Positions 19,775 through 28,071 of a stretch of 64,000 bases of DNA are shown here, piece after piece (the stretch's first letter is position 1; each line of letters starts with the position of its first letter). The DNA comes from Chitinophagaceae bacterium (lineage in GTDB: Bacteria; Bacteroidota; Bacteroidia; Chitinophagales; Chitinophagaceae): NCBI GenBank assembly GCA_016713965.1, contig JADJOC010000007.1, forward strand, positions 149,710 to 213,709, given 5' to 3'. The position numbers and the translations under genes are program-made. The notes under the pieces were generated by a model. The model was given only the letters and a program-made list of their open reading frames with translations. It had not been told where the DNA came from and did not search any database.

Positions 19775-19790
19775 TGGCACAATCATTGTC
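19775..19790 (+). promoter_or_regulatory. Candidate sigma-54-type promoter of dnaK
   Basis: TGGCAC-AATCA-TTGTC agrees with the -24/-12 consensus (TGGCAC-N5-TTGC) except for the last base, 33 bases before the dnaK ATG. No CIRCE element is seen. Confidence 0.35.
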
Positions 19791-19823
19791 ATCAACTATG
19801 TAATTAAAATAAAATATCAAATC

Positions 19824-21731
19824 ATGGGAAAAATAATAGGAATAGATTTAGGTACTACCAATAGTTGCGTTTCTGTAATGGAAGGTAATGAACCGGTAGT
19901 AATTGCTAATGAAGAGGGGCGCCGTACCACACCGTCTGTAGTGGCTTTTTTAAAAAATGGGGAGCGTAAAGTTGGAGATCCTGCCAAGCGCCAGGCTATT
20001 ACCAACCCTCAAAATACTATTACCAGTGTAAAACGTTTTATGGGCCGCAGGTTTGACGAGGTAACTGAAGAAAGTTCTCATTGGAGCTATAAAGTTGTAA
20101 AAGGTGACAATAATACGGTTCGTATAGACATAGATGGCAGATTATACACCCCACAGGAAATCAGTGCCATGGTGCTGCAAAAAATGAAAAAAACTGCCGA
20201 AGATTATCTTGGGCATGAAGTAACCGAAGCGGTAATTACTGTTCCGGCATATTTTAACGATGCCCAGCGCCAGGCTACTAAAGAAGCTGGCGAAATTGCG
20301 GGACTTACTGTAAAGCGTATTGTTAATGAACCTACAGCTGCGGCTTTGGCCTATGGCCTGGATAAAGGTGGAAAAGATCAAAAGATAGCAGTATTTGACC
20401 TTGGTGGTGGTACTTTTGATATCAGTGTGTTAGAATTAGGTGATGGTGTTTTTGAAGTAAAAAGCACAAATGGTGATACGCATTTAGGCGGTGATGATTT
20501 TGATAAAGTGATTATGGACTGGCTTGCGGAAGAATTTAAGAATAACGAAGCTATTGATTTAAGAAAAGACCCAATGGCTTTACAGCGCTTAAAAGAGGCA
20601 GCAGAAAAAGCAAAGGTTGAATTGTCATCTTCTGCAGAAACAGAAATTAATTTGCCTTATATTACAGCTGTGGATGGCGTGCCTAAGCATTTGGTAGTAA
20701 AATTAACCAGGGCTAAGTTTGAGCAACTGGCTGATAAACTATTTGAACGTTGCTTAAAACCTTGTGAGCAGGCATTAAAAGATGCAGGTTTATCTACCGG
20801 GCAAATAGATGAAGTAATATTAGTTGGTGGTAGCAGCCGTATACCAAAAGTACAGGAAATTGTAGAAAAATTCTTTGGTAAGAAACCCAACCGTGGTGTA
20901 AACCCGGATGAAGTTGTTGCTGTAGGTGCCGCAATTCAGGGAGGTGTAATGACAGGTGAAATTAAAGATGTTTTGTTATTAGATGTTACTCCGCTAAGCT
21001 TAGGGATAGAAACTATGGGTGGCGTAATGACCAGATTAATAGATAGTAACACCACCATACCTACAAAAAAATCTGAGGTATTTAGTACAGCCAGTGACAA
21101 TCAACCCGGAGTACAAATTCATGTGCTACAAGGCGAAAGGCCAATGGCTAATCAAAATAAAAGTTTGGGTACTTTTAACCTGGATGGTATACCACCGGCT
21201 CCAAGAGGCGTGCCACAGGTAGAGGTAATTTTTGATATTGATGCCAATGGTATTTTACACGTAACAGCCAAAGATAAGGGCACGGGTAAAGAGCAGAAAA
21301 TTACTATCCAGGGTGGTAGCGGTTTAAGCAAAGAAGAAGTGGAAAAAATGAAAAATGAAGCTAAAGCTAATGAAGCATCAGACAAAATAGAAAAAGAAAG
21401 GGTGGAAAAAATTAACCAGGCGGACAGCTTGATTTTCCAAACTGAAAAACAATTGAAAGATTTTGGCGAAAAAATAAGTTCTGATAAAAAAGCCCCTATT
21501 GAAGCCGCATTAACTAAGCTTAAAGAAGCCCATAAAACTCAGGATATTGCACAAATAGATGCTGCAGTAGCTGAAATGAATACAGCATGGACTGCTGCCA
21601 GCGAAGAAATATACAAAGCACAACAGGATGCAGGATCACAATCTGCACAACCTGGAGAGACTCAGCCGGAAAACGCAAAGGGTGCTGCCAGTGAAAATGT
21701 AACCGACGCTGAATTTGAAGAAGTAAAATAA
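19824..21731 (+). CDS. dnaK: Chaperone DnaK (Hsp70)
   Basis: ATP-driven chaperone that binds exposed hydrophobic segments with DnaJ and GrpE. 635 residues, intact. ATPase motifs are GIDLGTTNSCVSVMEGN (residues 4-20), VNEPTAAALAYGLDKG, VFDLGGGTFDISVLELG and ILVGGSSRIPKVQEIVE. The substrate-binding domain follows from about 390 (LLLDVTPLSLGIETMGG), then the helical lid and a C-terminal NVTDAEFEEVK, which matches the EEVD-like tail used for co-chaperone contact. It stands alone; grpE and dnaJ are not adjacent. A terminator follows. Confidence 0.97.
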   Translation: MGKIIGIDLGTTNSCVSVMEGNEPVVIANEEGRRTTPSVVAFLKNGERKVGDPAKRQAITNPQNTITSVKRFMGRRFDEVTEESSHWSYKVVKGDNNTVRIDIDGRLYTPQEISAMVLQKMKKTAEDYLGHEVTEAVITVPAYFNDAQRQATKEAGEIAGLTVKRIVNEPTAAALAYGLDKGGKDQKIAVFDLGGGTFDISVLELGDGVFEVKSTNGDTHLGGDDFDKVIMDWLAEEFKNNEAIDLRKDPMALQRLKEAAEKAKVELSSSAETEINLPYITAVDGVPKHLVVKLTRAKFEQLADKLFERCLKPCEQALKDAGLSTGQIDEVILVGGSSRIPKVQEIVEKFFGKKPNRGVNPDEVVAVGAAIQGGVMTGEIKDVLLLDVTPLSLGIETMGGVMTRLIDSNTTIPTKKSEVFSTASDNQPGVQIHVLQGERPMANQNKSLGTFNLDGIPPAPRGVPQVEVIFDIDANGILHVTAKDKGTGKEQKITIQGGSGLSKEEVEKMKNEAKANEASDKIEKERVEKINQADSLIFQTEKQLKDFGEKISSDKKAPIEAALTKLKEAHKTQDIAQIDAAVAEMNTAWTAASEEIYKAQQDAGSQSAQPGETQPENAKGAASENVTDAEFEEVK

Positions 21732-21750
21732 TTAATATAGAAAGATGTAT

Positions 21751-21780
21751 AAATCCCGGTTAGTTACCGGGATTTTTTAT
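21751..21780 (+). terminator. Terminator of dnaK
   Basis: AATCCCGGT (21752-21760), loop TAGTT, ACCGGGATT (21766-21774), then TTTTAT. Confidence 0.88.
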
Positions 21781-21900
21781 TGTAATAAATTTAAATTTAA
21801 AGCGTTGTATTTATCAAAACATATTTATTTAAAAATATTAATGTTAAAATTGTGTAAATAAATAGTTCTTCGCATCTATATCGAATATTAAATATAACCA

Positions 21901-21908
21901 TATATTTG
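21901..21908 (+). promoter_or_regulatory. Candidate -7 box
   Basis: TATATTTG matches TAnnTTTG and lies 32 bases before the ATG at 21941. Confidence 0.4.
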
Positions 21909-21940
21909 CAACAGTTTTTTAACCTTTTAAAATTAAAATT

Positions 21941-22380
21941 ATGATTTACGGTATTACATTAATACTATTGAGTATCTTGGCAGTGCCTTCTTTGATCCTT
22001 TCCAAAAGACCTGATGCCCAACAAGCTCTAGACAAAATTGCTCCTTACCAGGGATGGATAGGTTTAGTATTCTGTTTTTGGGGAATTTGGGGGATTATCC
22101 AATGTATTTTAAACATTGGGTGGTTATCATACCCAGGTATGGGCATTAAAATATGGTGGATTACCTGGTTAGCTGGTAATGTTGTAGAAGCAATACTTGG
22201 TTTTATACTAGGATAGGGTACAATAGTTACTTATGTACTTTCTAAAAACGAAGCAGCAAAGCAAAAAGGTGCACAGCTTTTAGCTAAATTAGCTCCTATT
22301 CAAGGCAAACTAGGCATTTTGGAATAATTGTGGGTATATGGGTTATTGTTGCTAATATCATGTTTTATAGCGCAATATAA
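21941..22380 (+). CDS. Small membrane protein with internal duplication (in-frame stop and frameshift)
   Basis: The visible 91-residue frame (MIYGITLILLSILAVPSLIL) stops at TAG 22214-22216. Translation past this TAG continues sensibly as GTIVTYVLSKNEAAKQKGAQ. One T added near 22317 then restores FGIIVGIWVIVANIMFYSAI to the TAA at 22378. The joined protein has about 146 residues and four or more membrane helices. Two halves repeat: KRPDAQQALDKIAPYQGWIG followed by a Gly/Trp-rich helix, and KGAQLLAKLAPIQGKLGIFG followed by a like helix. Function unknown. It lies between dnaK and efp with its own promoter box and terminator. Confidence 0.65.
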
Positions 22381-22413
22381 TATTATAACATAATAATTAA
22401 AATTATTATCATT

Positions 22414-22441
22414 AAAAAGCTATCCTGCAGGATAGCTTTTT
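22414..22441. terminator. Bidirectional terminator
   Basis: A perfect palindrome, AAAAAGCTATCCTG / CAGGATAGCTTTTT, lies 33 bases after the membrane-protein stop. The symmetry extends further out into ATTATC/GATAGT flanks. Confidence 0.85.
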
Positions 22442-22511
22442 TAATGATAGTAATAAAATTCAACAAATTTTAAATTAAGCTTTAAATTTCTTTTTTTAAT
22501 CATAGTATCCC

Positions 22512-22519
22512 TACTTTTG
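22512..22519 (+). promoter_or_regulatory. Candidate -7 box for efp
   Basis: TACTTTTG matches TAnnTTTG and lies 23 bases before the efp ATG. Confidence 0.45.
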
Positions 22520-22542
22520 CACCCAATTAATAAATTTTTATT

Positions 22543-23106
22543 ATGGCAACAACAGCAGACATGCGTTCCGGACTTATTATCAAAGTAGACGGAAGCCTTT
22601 ATACAGTAATTGAATTTGGACAAAATAAAACAGCACGTGCAGCCGCTAAAGTCTGGGCTAAGCTTAAAGGAGTAGATAATAACCGTACTATTGAAGTAAC
22701 CTGGAATAGCGGAGAAACTATTTTTCCGGTAAGGGTTGAAAAAAAAGCATACCAATATTTATATAAAGATGATACCGGCTATAGCTTTATGGATACGGAA
22801 ACATTTGAACAAATAACTGTAGCCGAAACTATGATAGATGCACCTAAATTTTTAAAAGACGGGCAGGAAGTATCTGTATTAATCAATGGAGAAACTGATC
22901 AGCCCATGGGTGTAGAGTTGCCTGATAAAATTGTTTTACTTGTTACTTATAGTGAACCTGGAGTAAAAGGTGATACTGCAACCAGTACACTTAAGCAGGC
23001 AACTGTAGAAACAGGGTCTACAGTCAATGTGCCTTTATTTGTAAATGAAGGTGAATTGATAAGGGTAAATACAAAAAGTGGTGAATATGTAGAAAGAGTA
23101 AAATAA
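22543..23106 (+). CDS. efp: Elongation factor P
   Basis: It relieves ribosome stalling at polyproline stretches by binding between the P and E sites. A 187-residue protein with the three beta-barrel domains: KOW-like N-terminal domain (MRSGLIIKVDGSLYTVIEFG), middle OB domain (VRVEKKAYQYLYKDDTGYSF) and the C-terminal signature VTYSEPGVKGDTAT with VPLFVNEGELIRVNTKSGEY. The domain I loop reads KTARAAAK instead of the usual KPGKG: by gap-free alignment Arg32 takes the place of the modified Lys34. No EpmA, EpmB or EarP gene is in the window. Own promoter and terminator. Confidence 0.95.
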   Translation: MATTADMRSGLIIKVDGSLYTVIEFGQNKTARAAAKVWAKLKGVDNNRTIEVTWNSGETIFPVRVEKKAYQYLYKDDTGYSFMDTETFEQITVAETMIDAPKFLKDGQEVSVLINGETDQPMGVELPDKIVLLVTYSEPGVKGDTATSTLKQATVETGSTVNVPLFVNEGELIRVNTKSGEYVERVK

Positions 23107-23123
23107 ATTTAATTTAAATATGC

Positions 23124-23156
23124 AAAAAGGGCAATTATTTAATAATTGTCCTTTTT
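23124..23156 (+). terminator. Terminator of efp
   Basis: AAAAAGGGCAATTATT pairs with AATAATTGTCCTTTTT (one G-T pair), followed by GTTTTT. Confidence 0.85.
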
Positions 23157-23325
23157 GTTTTTATATATATTTGATAAAATATGCCTGTTTTTTTACAAAA
23201 AAAGCTGCTTTTTATTCAAAAAAGATACTTTTTTCATGATTTTTAATTTTTATTCTTTGTTATTTTGAATAAGGATTTCCTATCTTAGCTGCACATTAAA
23301 AATTATAAATCATTAACCGAATAAT

Positions 23326-23808
23326 ATGGATATTAAGCAAATTCAGGAATTGGTAAAACTCATAAATAAAACCTCTATTGGTGAAATAACAATAGAAGAA
23401 AATGGTACAAGGATAACGATTAAACAAAAAAAAGAAGCAAAGCAAACTGTAATAGCAGCACCTAATGCGCCTGCTTATTCTCCTCAACCCAATTTGCCCC
23501 AGCAACAGGTTCAATCTCAGCCTCAACTTTCCGAAAATAAACAAATTACAGAACCTAAGGCTGATAATTTAATTACTATCAAAAGCCCAATGATAGGCAC
23601 TTTTTACCGCCAGTCCGGTCCTGGCAAACCAATTCTTGCTAATATAGGAGATGAGGTTACCCCTGGAAAAGTTGTTTGCATTATTGAGGCGATGAAGTTA
23701 TTTAATGAAATTGAAAGTGAAGTAAAAGGAAAAATAGTAAAAGTATTAGTAGAAGATGCAAGCCCGGTAGAGTACGACCAGCCTTTATTTTTAGTAGAAC
23801 CTGCTTAA
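23326..23808 (+). CDS. accB: Biotin carboxyl carrier protein of acetyl-CoA carboxylase
   Basis: It carries biotin between the carboxylase (AccC) and the transferase in malonyl-CoA formation, the first step of fatty acid synthesis. 160 residues: an N-terminal helical region (MDIKQIQELVKLINKTSIGEI), a Pro/Gln-rich linker (AYSPQPNLPQQQVQSQPQ), then the biotinyl domain with IKSPMIGTFYRQSG and the biotin Lys in CIIEAMKLFNEIE. The frame is intact. accC follows after about 97 bases. Confidence 0.95.
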   Translation: MDIKQIQELVKLINKTSIGEITIEENGTRITIKQKKEAKQTVIAAPNAPAYSPQPNLPQQQVQSQPQLSENKQITEPKADNLITIKSPMIGTFYRQSGPGKPILANIGDEVTPGKVVCIIEAMKLFNEIESEVKGKIVKVLVEDASPVEYDQPLFLVEPA

Positions 23809-23905
23809 TACAGTTGATAGTGGATAGTTGACAGGTGAAAGCAATCTTCTTCTGTTCAATTTATTTTCTAACGTCTTAACTTTTCAACATCTCAACAGAA
23901 ACTAA

Positions 23906-25242
23906 ATGTTTAAAAAAATATTAATCGCCAACAGGGGGGAAATTGCACTTCGTGTAATCCGTACCTGCAAAGAAATGGGTATAAAAACAGTAGCAGTTTA
24001 TTCCACCGCAGATAAAGACAGCCTACACGTAAAATTTGCCGATGAAGCAGTGTGCATAGGAAAACCCGCCAGTGCAGACAGTTATTTGAACATCGCACAC
24101 ATCATGGCCGCCGCTGAAATTACCAATGCGGATGCCATACACCCGGGCTATGGTTTTTTAGCAGAAAACAGCAAATTTGCAAAAATTTGTGGTGAGCATG
24201 GCATAAAATTCATTGGCCCCACTCCTGAAATGATCAATTCAATGGGAGATAAAATTACTGCCAAGCAAACCATGATAGCGGCGGGAGTGCCCGTAGTGCC
24301 TGGCGTAGAAGGGTTGTTGGAAAGTGTGGAGCATGCAAAATCTGCTGCCAAAGAAGTAGGCTACCCGGTAATTTTAAAAGCAACCGCAGGTGGTGGTGGA
24401 AAGGGTATGAGGGTAGTGTGGGAAGAAAGTGAAATAGAAAAAGCTTTTGAAAATGCAAAAACAGAAGCCGCCGCATCTTTTAAAAATGATGGCATCTATA
24501 TGGAAAAATTTGTAGAAGAGCCCCGTCATATAGAAATCCAGGTTGCCGGTGACCAGTTTGGAAATATATGCCACCTTAGCGAAAGGGATTGTTCTATCCA
24601 GCGCAGGCATCAAAAACTGGTAGAAGAATCCCCTTCGCCATTCATGACAGATGAATTAAGGGAGAGGATGGGAACTGCTAGCTATAAAAGCAGCAGCAGC
24701 TATTAATTATGAAAGCGTAGGCACCATCGAATTTTTAGTAGACAAACACCGCAATTTTTATTTCATGGAAATGAATACACGTATCCAGGTAGAGCATTGC
24801 GTTACTGAAGAAGTGATTAATTACGATCTAATCAAAGAACAAATAAAAATTGCAGCCGGGGAAAAATAGTCGGCAAGGCATACTACCCCAAATGCATGCC
24901 ATCGAATGCAGGATAAATGCCGAAGACCCTTACAATGATTTTCGCCCAAGCCCCGGAAAAATAACGGTGCTGCACCAGCCCGGCGGCCACGGTGTACGGG
25001 TAGACAGTCATGTATATGCAGGCTATGTGATACCGCCATATTACGACAGCATGATTGCTAAATTAATATCGATTGCGCAAACCCGTGAGGAAGCCATCAA
25101 TACCATGAGCCGTGCTTTGAGCGAATATGTAATTGAAGGCATAAAAACAACCATTCCTTTTCACTTGCAACTGATGCAAAATGAAAACTTCCGTAATGGA
25201 AATTTTACCACTAAATTTTTAGAAAGCTTTACAATGAAATAA
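23906..25242 (+). CDS. accC: Biotin carboxylase (frameshifted twice)
   Basis: The ATP-grasp subunit that carboxylates biotin on AccB. Start ATG at 23906 (MFKKILIANRGEIALRVIR). Motifs: HPGYGFLAENSKFAKIC, ATAGGGGKGMRVVW (ATP loop), HIEIQVAGDQFG and RDCSIQRRHQKLVEESPSP. The first frame ends at 24706 because of an extra A near 24681. The middle piece TIEFLVDKHRNFYFMEMNTR and QVEHCVTEEV lies in another frame. A second indel near 24866 leads to MHAIECRINAEDP and the end at 25242. The joined length of about 446 is normal. Both indels look like read errors in an essential gene. Confidence 0.92.
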
Positions 25243-25279
25243 CATGGTCTGATGGCCTCCGTCTGACCATGTTATTTCA
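25235..25279 (+). terminator. Hairpin overlapping the accC stop
   Basis: A perfect 15-bp stem (25235-25249 with 25265-25279, TGAAATAACATGGTC / GACCATGTTATTTCA) with a 15-base loop. It includes the TAA of accC. No T run follows, so its role as a terminator is not certain. Confidence 0.55.
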
Positions 25280-25299
25280 ATCATTAACAATTTTTATTT

Positions 25300-25660
25300 T
25301 ATTTGGGGCTGTGATCTGTAAACCACTATTCAACAGCAGTTCCGGCTGTCCGTTTCAATCTTTTGCGGCTAACGCACAAGGCTATACGCAAAAGTATTTC
25401 CACTGCCATCCGGCAGCCCCCATGGCATTTAGTTAAGAATTGTACTTTACTAATATCACCCTTTCAGGGTTGTTATACTTATTGTGATTGCTTATTTATC
25501 TACAATAATTACATCCCTTCGGGATTACTAACCCCAACGGGGTGCCATTACTGTAGTAATCAATAGCAAAAAATGTTCAAAAACCCTGAAAGGGTGACAC
25601 TAGTTCCTTAGCTAAATGACATTGTCCGGCAGCCCCCACGGCATTTAGCTAAGGGGCATC
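25300..25660. repeat. Composite palindromic repeat block
   Basis: No gene. 25300-25410 is related to 3255-3375. Two 29-base direct repeats (25409-25437 and 25625-25653, 27 of 29 identical, starting TCCGGCAGCCCCCA) flank a 140-base module. The module has inverted ends CACCCTTTCAGGGTT (25457-25471) and AACCCTGAAAGGGTG (25582-25596). It contains two more hairpins, ATCCCTTCGGGAT and ACCCCAACGGGGT. Confidence 0.65.
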
Positions 25661-25737
25661 GCTATAAATTGGACATTAAAAAATGGATATGCATGAAAAT
25701 AATTTTTTTCTTATTAGTAAAACAATTCCTATCTCTT

Positions 25738-25745
25738 TATCTTTG
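25738..25745 (+). promoter_or_regulatory. Candidate -7 box
   Basis: TATCTTTG matches TAnnTTTG and lies 28 bases before the ATG at 25774. Confidence 0.4.
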
Positions 25746-25773
25746 AAATTATAACAAAAAAATATTTACTAAT

Positions 25774-25989
25774 ATGAATACAGATATAGTAAAGCTCTAT
25801 AAACAACTTGATGATATGGAGCAAACTAAAGAAGTTAAACAATTAAAAAATCAAATTAAAGAAACATTGTATCAAAACCTTAGGATGCATTTTCTGGAAT
25901 TAACTAGTATTAGCAGAGTAATTGGATATGATGAGTTACAGGATGAACTCAAAAAAGCTGTTGATTTAATTGAATTGCAAAAGAAATAA
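25774..25989 (+). CDS. Small coiled-coil hypothetical protein
   Basis: 71 residues, highly charged and helical (LYKQLDDMEQTKEVKQLKNQ, then LQDELKKAVDLIELQKK at the end). No signal peptide or known motif. It has a promoter box and a start after an AT-rich leader, so it is probably real. It is convergent with the DUF1415 gene. Function unknown. Confidence 0.6.
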   Translation: MNTDIVKLYKQLDDMEQTKEVKQLKNQIKETLYQNLRMHFLELTSISRVIGYDELQDELKKAVDLIELQKK

Positions 25990-26042
25990 TTTTTTCTTAA
26001 AACTAATGTAAGGCATAAAGCCATAGTCCTAAATAAGTATTT

Positions 26043-26594
26043 TCAGGTTTGATTGCCCATACAAGCTATCCTTAGCATCTCCATGTATTCCAACCCTTTT
26101 TGCCTGGCAAAATCAATATTACGTTCAGGAATTTTTTCCGGATCTTTAAAATTTTCCAAAGCTTTAGTAATACTTTCTTCCCGCAAAATATGCAGCATAG
26201 GATAAATAGAGCGGTTAGTGTAATTTGCAGCATCATTTGCCACGGCATCAGCAAAAACATATTCCGGATGAAAACTGGCCAACTGGTAAATGCCGTTATA
26301 TTTTTCTTTGCTCATTAACTGTTCTGCAATATCTATCATATCCAGATAAGCAGAAAAATCATTAAAGTTATCTGGTAAAATAATAAGTGTAGTTTCAATT
26401 GATTCGTTAGTATCCAACCGTTGTAGTTCCAGGACTACTGTTTCCAAAATACTTTTTAAAGTAGCGTCACGCAACACTACATAATGAATACTTTTTTTTA
26501 GCATTGCTTTAGCTGCAAAAGGACAAAAATTACAGCCTGTCACTACAGATTTTATCCAGTTATTGGTTTGAGTTATAATAATATCGTCAGTCAA
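26043..26594 (-). CDS. DUF1415 domain-containing protein
   Basis: A 183-residue complete protein of the DUF1415 family. Conserved parts are GCNFCPFAAKAM near residue 20, IYQLASFHPEYVFADA near 103, and the signature NDAANYTNRSIYPMLHILRE near 118. The CxxCP and histidine residues suggest a metal or redox role, but the function of the family is unknown. It stands alone, next to the MITE. Confidence 0.9.
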   Translation of the reverse strand: MTDDIIITQTNNWIKSVVTGCNFCPFAAKAMLKKSIHYVVLRDATLKSILETVVLELQRLDTNESIETTLIILPDNFNDFSAYLDMIDIAEQLMSKEKYNGIYQLASFHPEYVFADAVANDAANYTNRSIYPMLHILREESITKALENFKDPEKIPERNIDFARQKGLEYMEMLRIACMGNQT

Positions 26595-26734
26595 TACATT
26601 TTTTTAAAGTTACAACGAGTTAGACAGCCCCGTTATTTCTTGCACATATAATTAACATTTATTAAAAAATGAATGTTGTAAATTTATTGGATGAATCAAG
26701 TTGTAAAGCACAAGAGTGCGGCCCCGCCTTCGGA

Positions 26735-27010
26735 CCTATCGTGTGGACACATCTTTTTTAGCAAAAATCACTACTATTAATTAATTGGCCGTGAAATTAA
26801 GAATAAAGAACCAATGTTGAAGCAACAGTAGTGCAAAAGCTGAGTAGAGCTGTAAGGCAGGAACGGGCGGTAATCGTTCCTACCTTGACTTTTTGCTACT
26901 TTTGTGTCAAGGCAAAAAGTAGAGTAATAAAATTAACTAAAAATGTAATAGAATAACACCATGACTTAGCCCAAACTCAATTCGTAAAAAAGATGTGTCC
27001 ACACGATAGG
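26735..27010. mobile_element. 276-bp MITE with perfect 26-bp terminal inverted repeats
   Basis: The terminal repeats 26735-26760 (starting CCTATCGTGTGGACAC) and 26985-27010 are exact reverse complements over 26 bases. The 8-base target CCTTCGGA is duplicated on both sides (26727-26734 and 27011-27018). The inside codes for nothing and carries a CCTTGAC ... GTCAAGG hairpin. Removing the element and one target copy rebuilds the perfect hairpin arms GCGGCCCC / GGGGCCGC, so it landed in the loop of a palindrome. The parent transposase is not in the window. Confidence 0.9.
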
Positions 27011-27075
27011 CCTTCGGACGGGGCCGCTGAATTGACAACTGAAAATTGGCTGAATATTAATTATAAATTTAAAAA

Positions 27076-27759
27076 ATGAAATTTTTAAAAATACTCCCTT
27101 CGTTATTTTTTATTGTAGCAGCATTGCTATCTGTAAATGTTAAAGCACAATACAAAGATTTTAGTCTTACCCAAGATGGTGACACAGTAAATATTATAGA
27201 TAAAAAAGGACTAAAGCAAGGCAACTGGTTTATTCGTGTAGAAGAATTAAGAGGTGAACCGGGGTATGAAGAAGAAGGGGTTTTTAAAAATGGCAAGAAA
27301 GAGGGTACATGGCGCAGGTACACTTTGGGTGGCGATTTACTGGCTATAGAAAATTACAAATTTGGCGGAAAAGACGGTGTACAACAATATTTTACTTTTA
27401 TTGGCGATTTAATCCGGGAAGAGTCATGGAAAGGCTATAATCCTGATGCACCTTACGATACTATACCGGTTTATGGCTCAGGTAATAATGAAATTACCAG
27501 TTTTAAAATTGTAAAAGCCGAGCAATACAGCGTAAAACATGGTGACTGGAAATATTATGAGCCAGAAACTGGGCGGCAGGTAAGATCTGAAACATACGAT
27601 AGAAATTTTTTAAAAGTGCCTTATGAACCTGCAGAAACTGAAACTGCAAAAGAAACAAAACCTAAAGAAAAAATCAAGCCTAAAGAGGTACTGGAGTTTG
27701 AAAAAAAGAACAGTGGTAAAAAGAAAGTAAAAGTTATTGATGGAAAAACAGGGCTTTAA
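27076..27759 (+). CDS. Secreted MORN-repeat-like protein
   Basis: 227 residues with the signal peptide MKFLKILPSLFFIVAALLSVNVKAQ. MORN/YwqK-like units follow: GLKQGNWFIRVEEL, GVFKNGKKEGTWRRYTLGG, YKFGGKDGVQQYF and VKHGDWKYYEPETGRQVRSE. The C-terminus is Lys/Glu rich (ETKPKEKIKPKEVLEFEKK). Such proteins are common periplasmic or surface proteins of Bacteroidota without assigned function. The start at 27076 lies 58 bases after the MITE target copy, so the element may affect its promoter. Confidence 0.78.
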   Translation: MKFLKILPSLFFIVAALLSVNVKAQYKDFSLTQDGDTVNIIDKKGLKQGNWFIRVEELRGEPGYEEEGVFKNGKKEGTWRRYTLGGDLLAIENYKFGGKDGVQQYFTFIGDLIREESWKGYNPDAPYDTIPVYGSGNNEITSFKIVKAEQYSVKHGDWKYYEPETGRQVRSETYDRNFLKVPYEPAETETAKETKPKEKIKPKEVLEFEKKNSGKKKVKVIDGKTGL

Positions 27760-28071
27760 AAAGACTGCTAGGAGGTAAGGTATAAAAAAGTACAATTTAA
27801 GCGACCCTATAACACTTGGTGCTCTTACTTTGTTAAAAGGAGTAAAAAAAAATATAGCCGCTTGCAAGGTTTTAATGTTGACAAAGATGTAGGTACACGG
27901 TAGGATAGCAGCGGATATCTCACAACGAAGCGCTGCGATTGTGCCTTAGCGTGAGGAGTAGATAGACCTCATCCGCCTTCGCCACCTTCCCCAAAAGGAG
28001 AAGGGAATGGATAAAGTTTATAGCCGATACTGGAGACGAATAAAGGTGCAATGCTTATAGCTTAAGTGTAT
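27760..28071. other. Intergenic region without gene
   Basis: A short leftover frame near 27780 has no support. Near 27975-28010 there is a CCTTCGCCACCTTCCCC ... GGAGAAGGG stretch of the dispersed type common in this phylum. I see no RNA gene. Confidence 0.4.
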
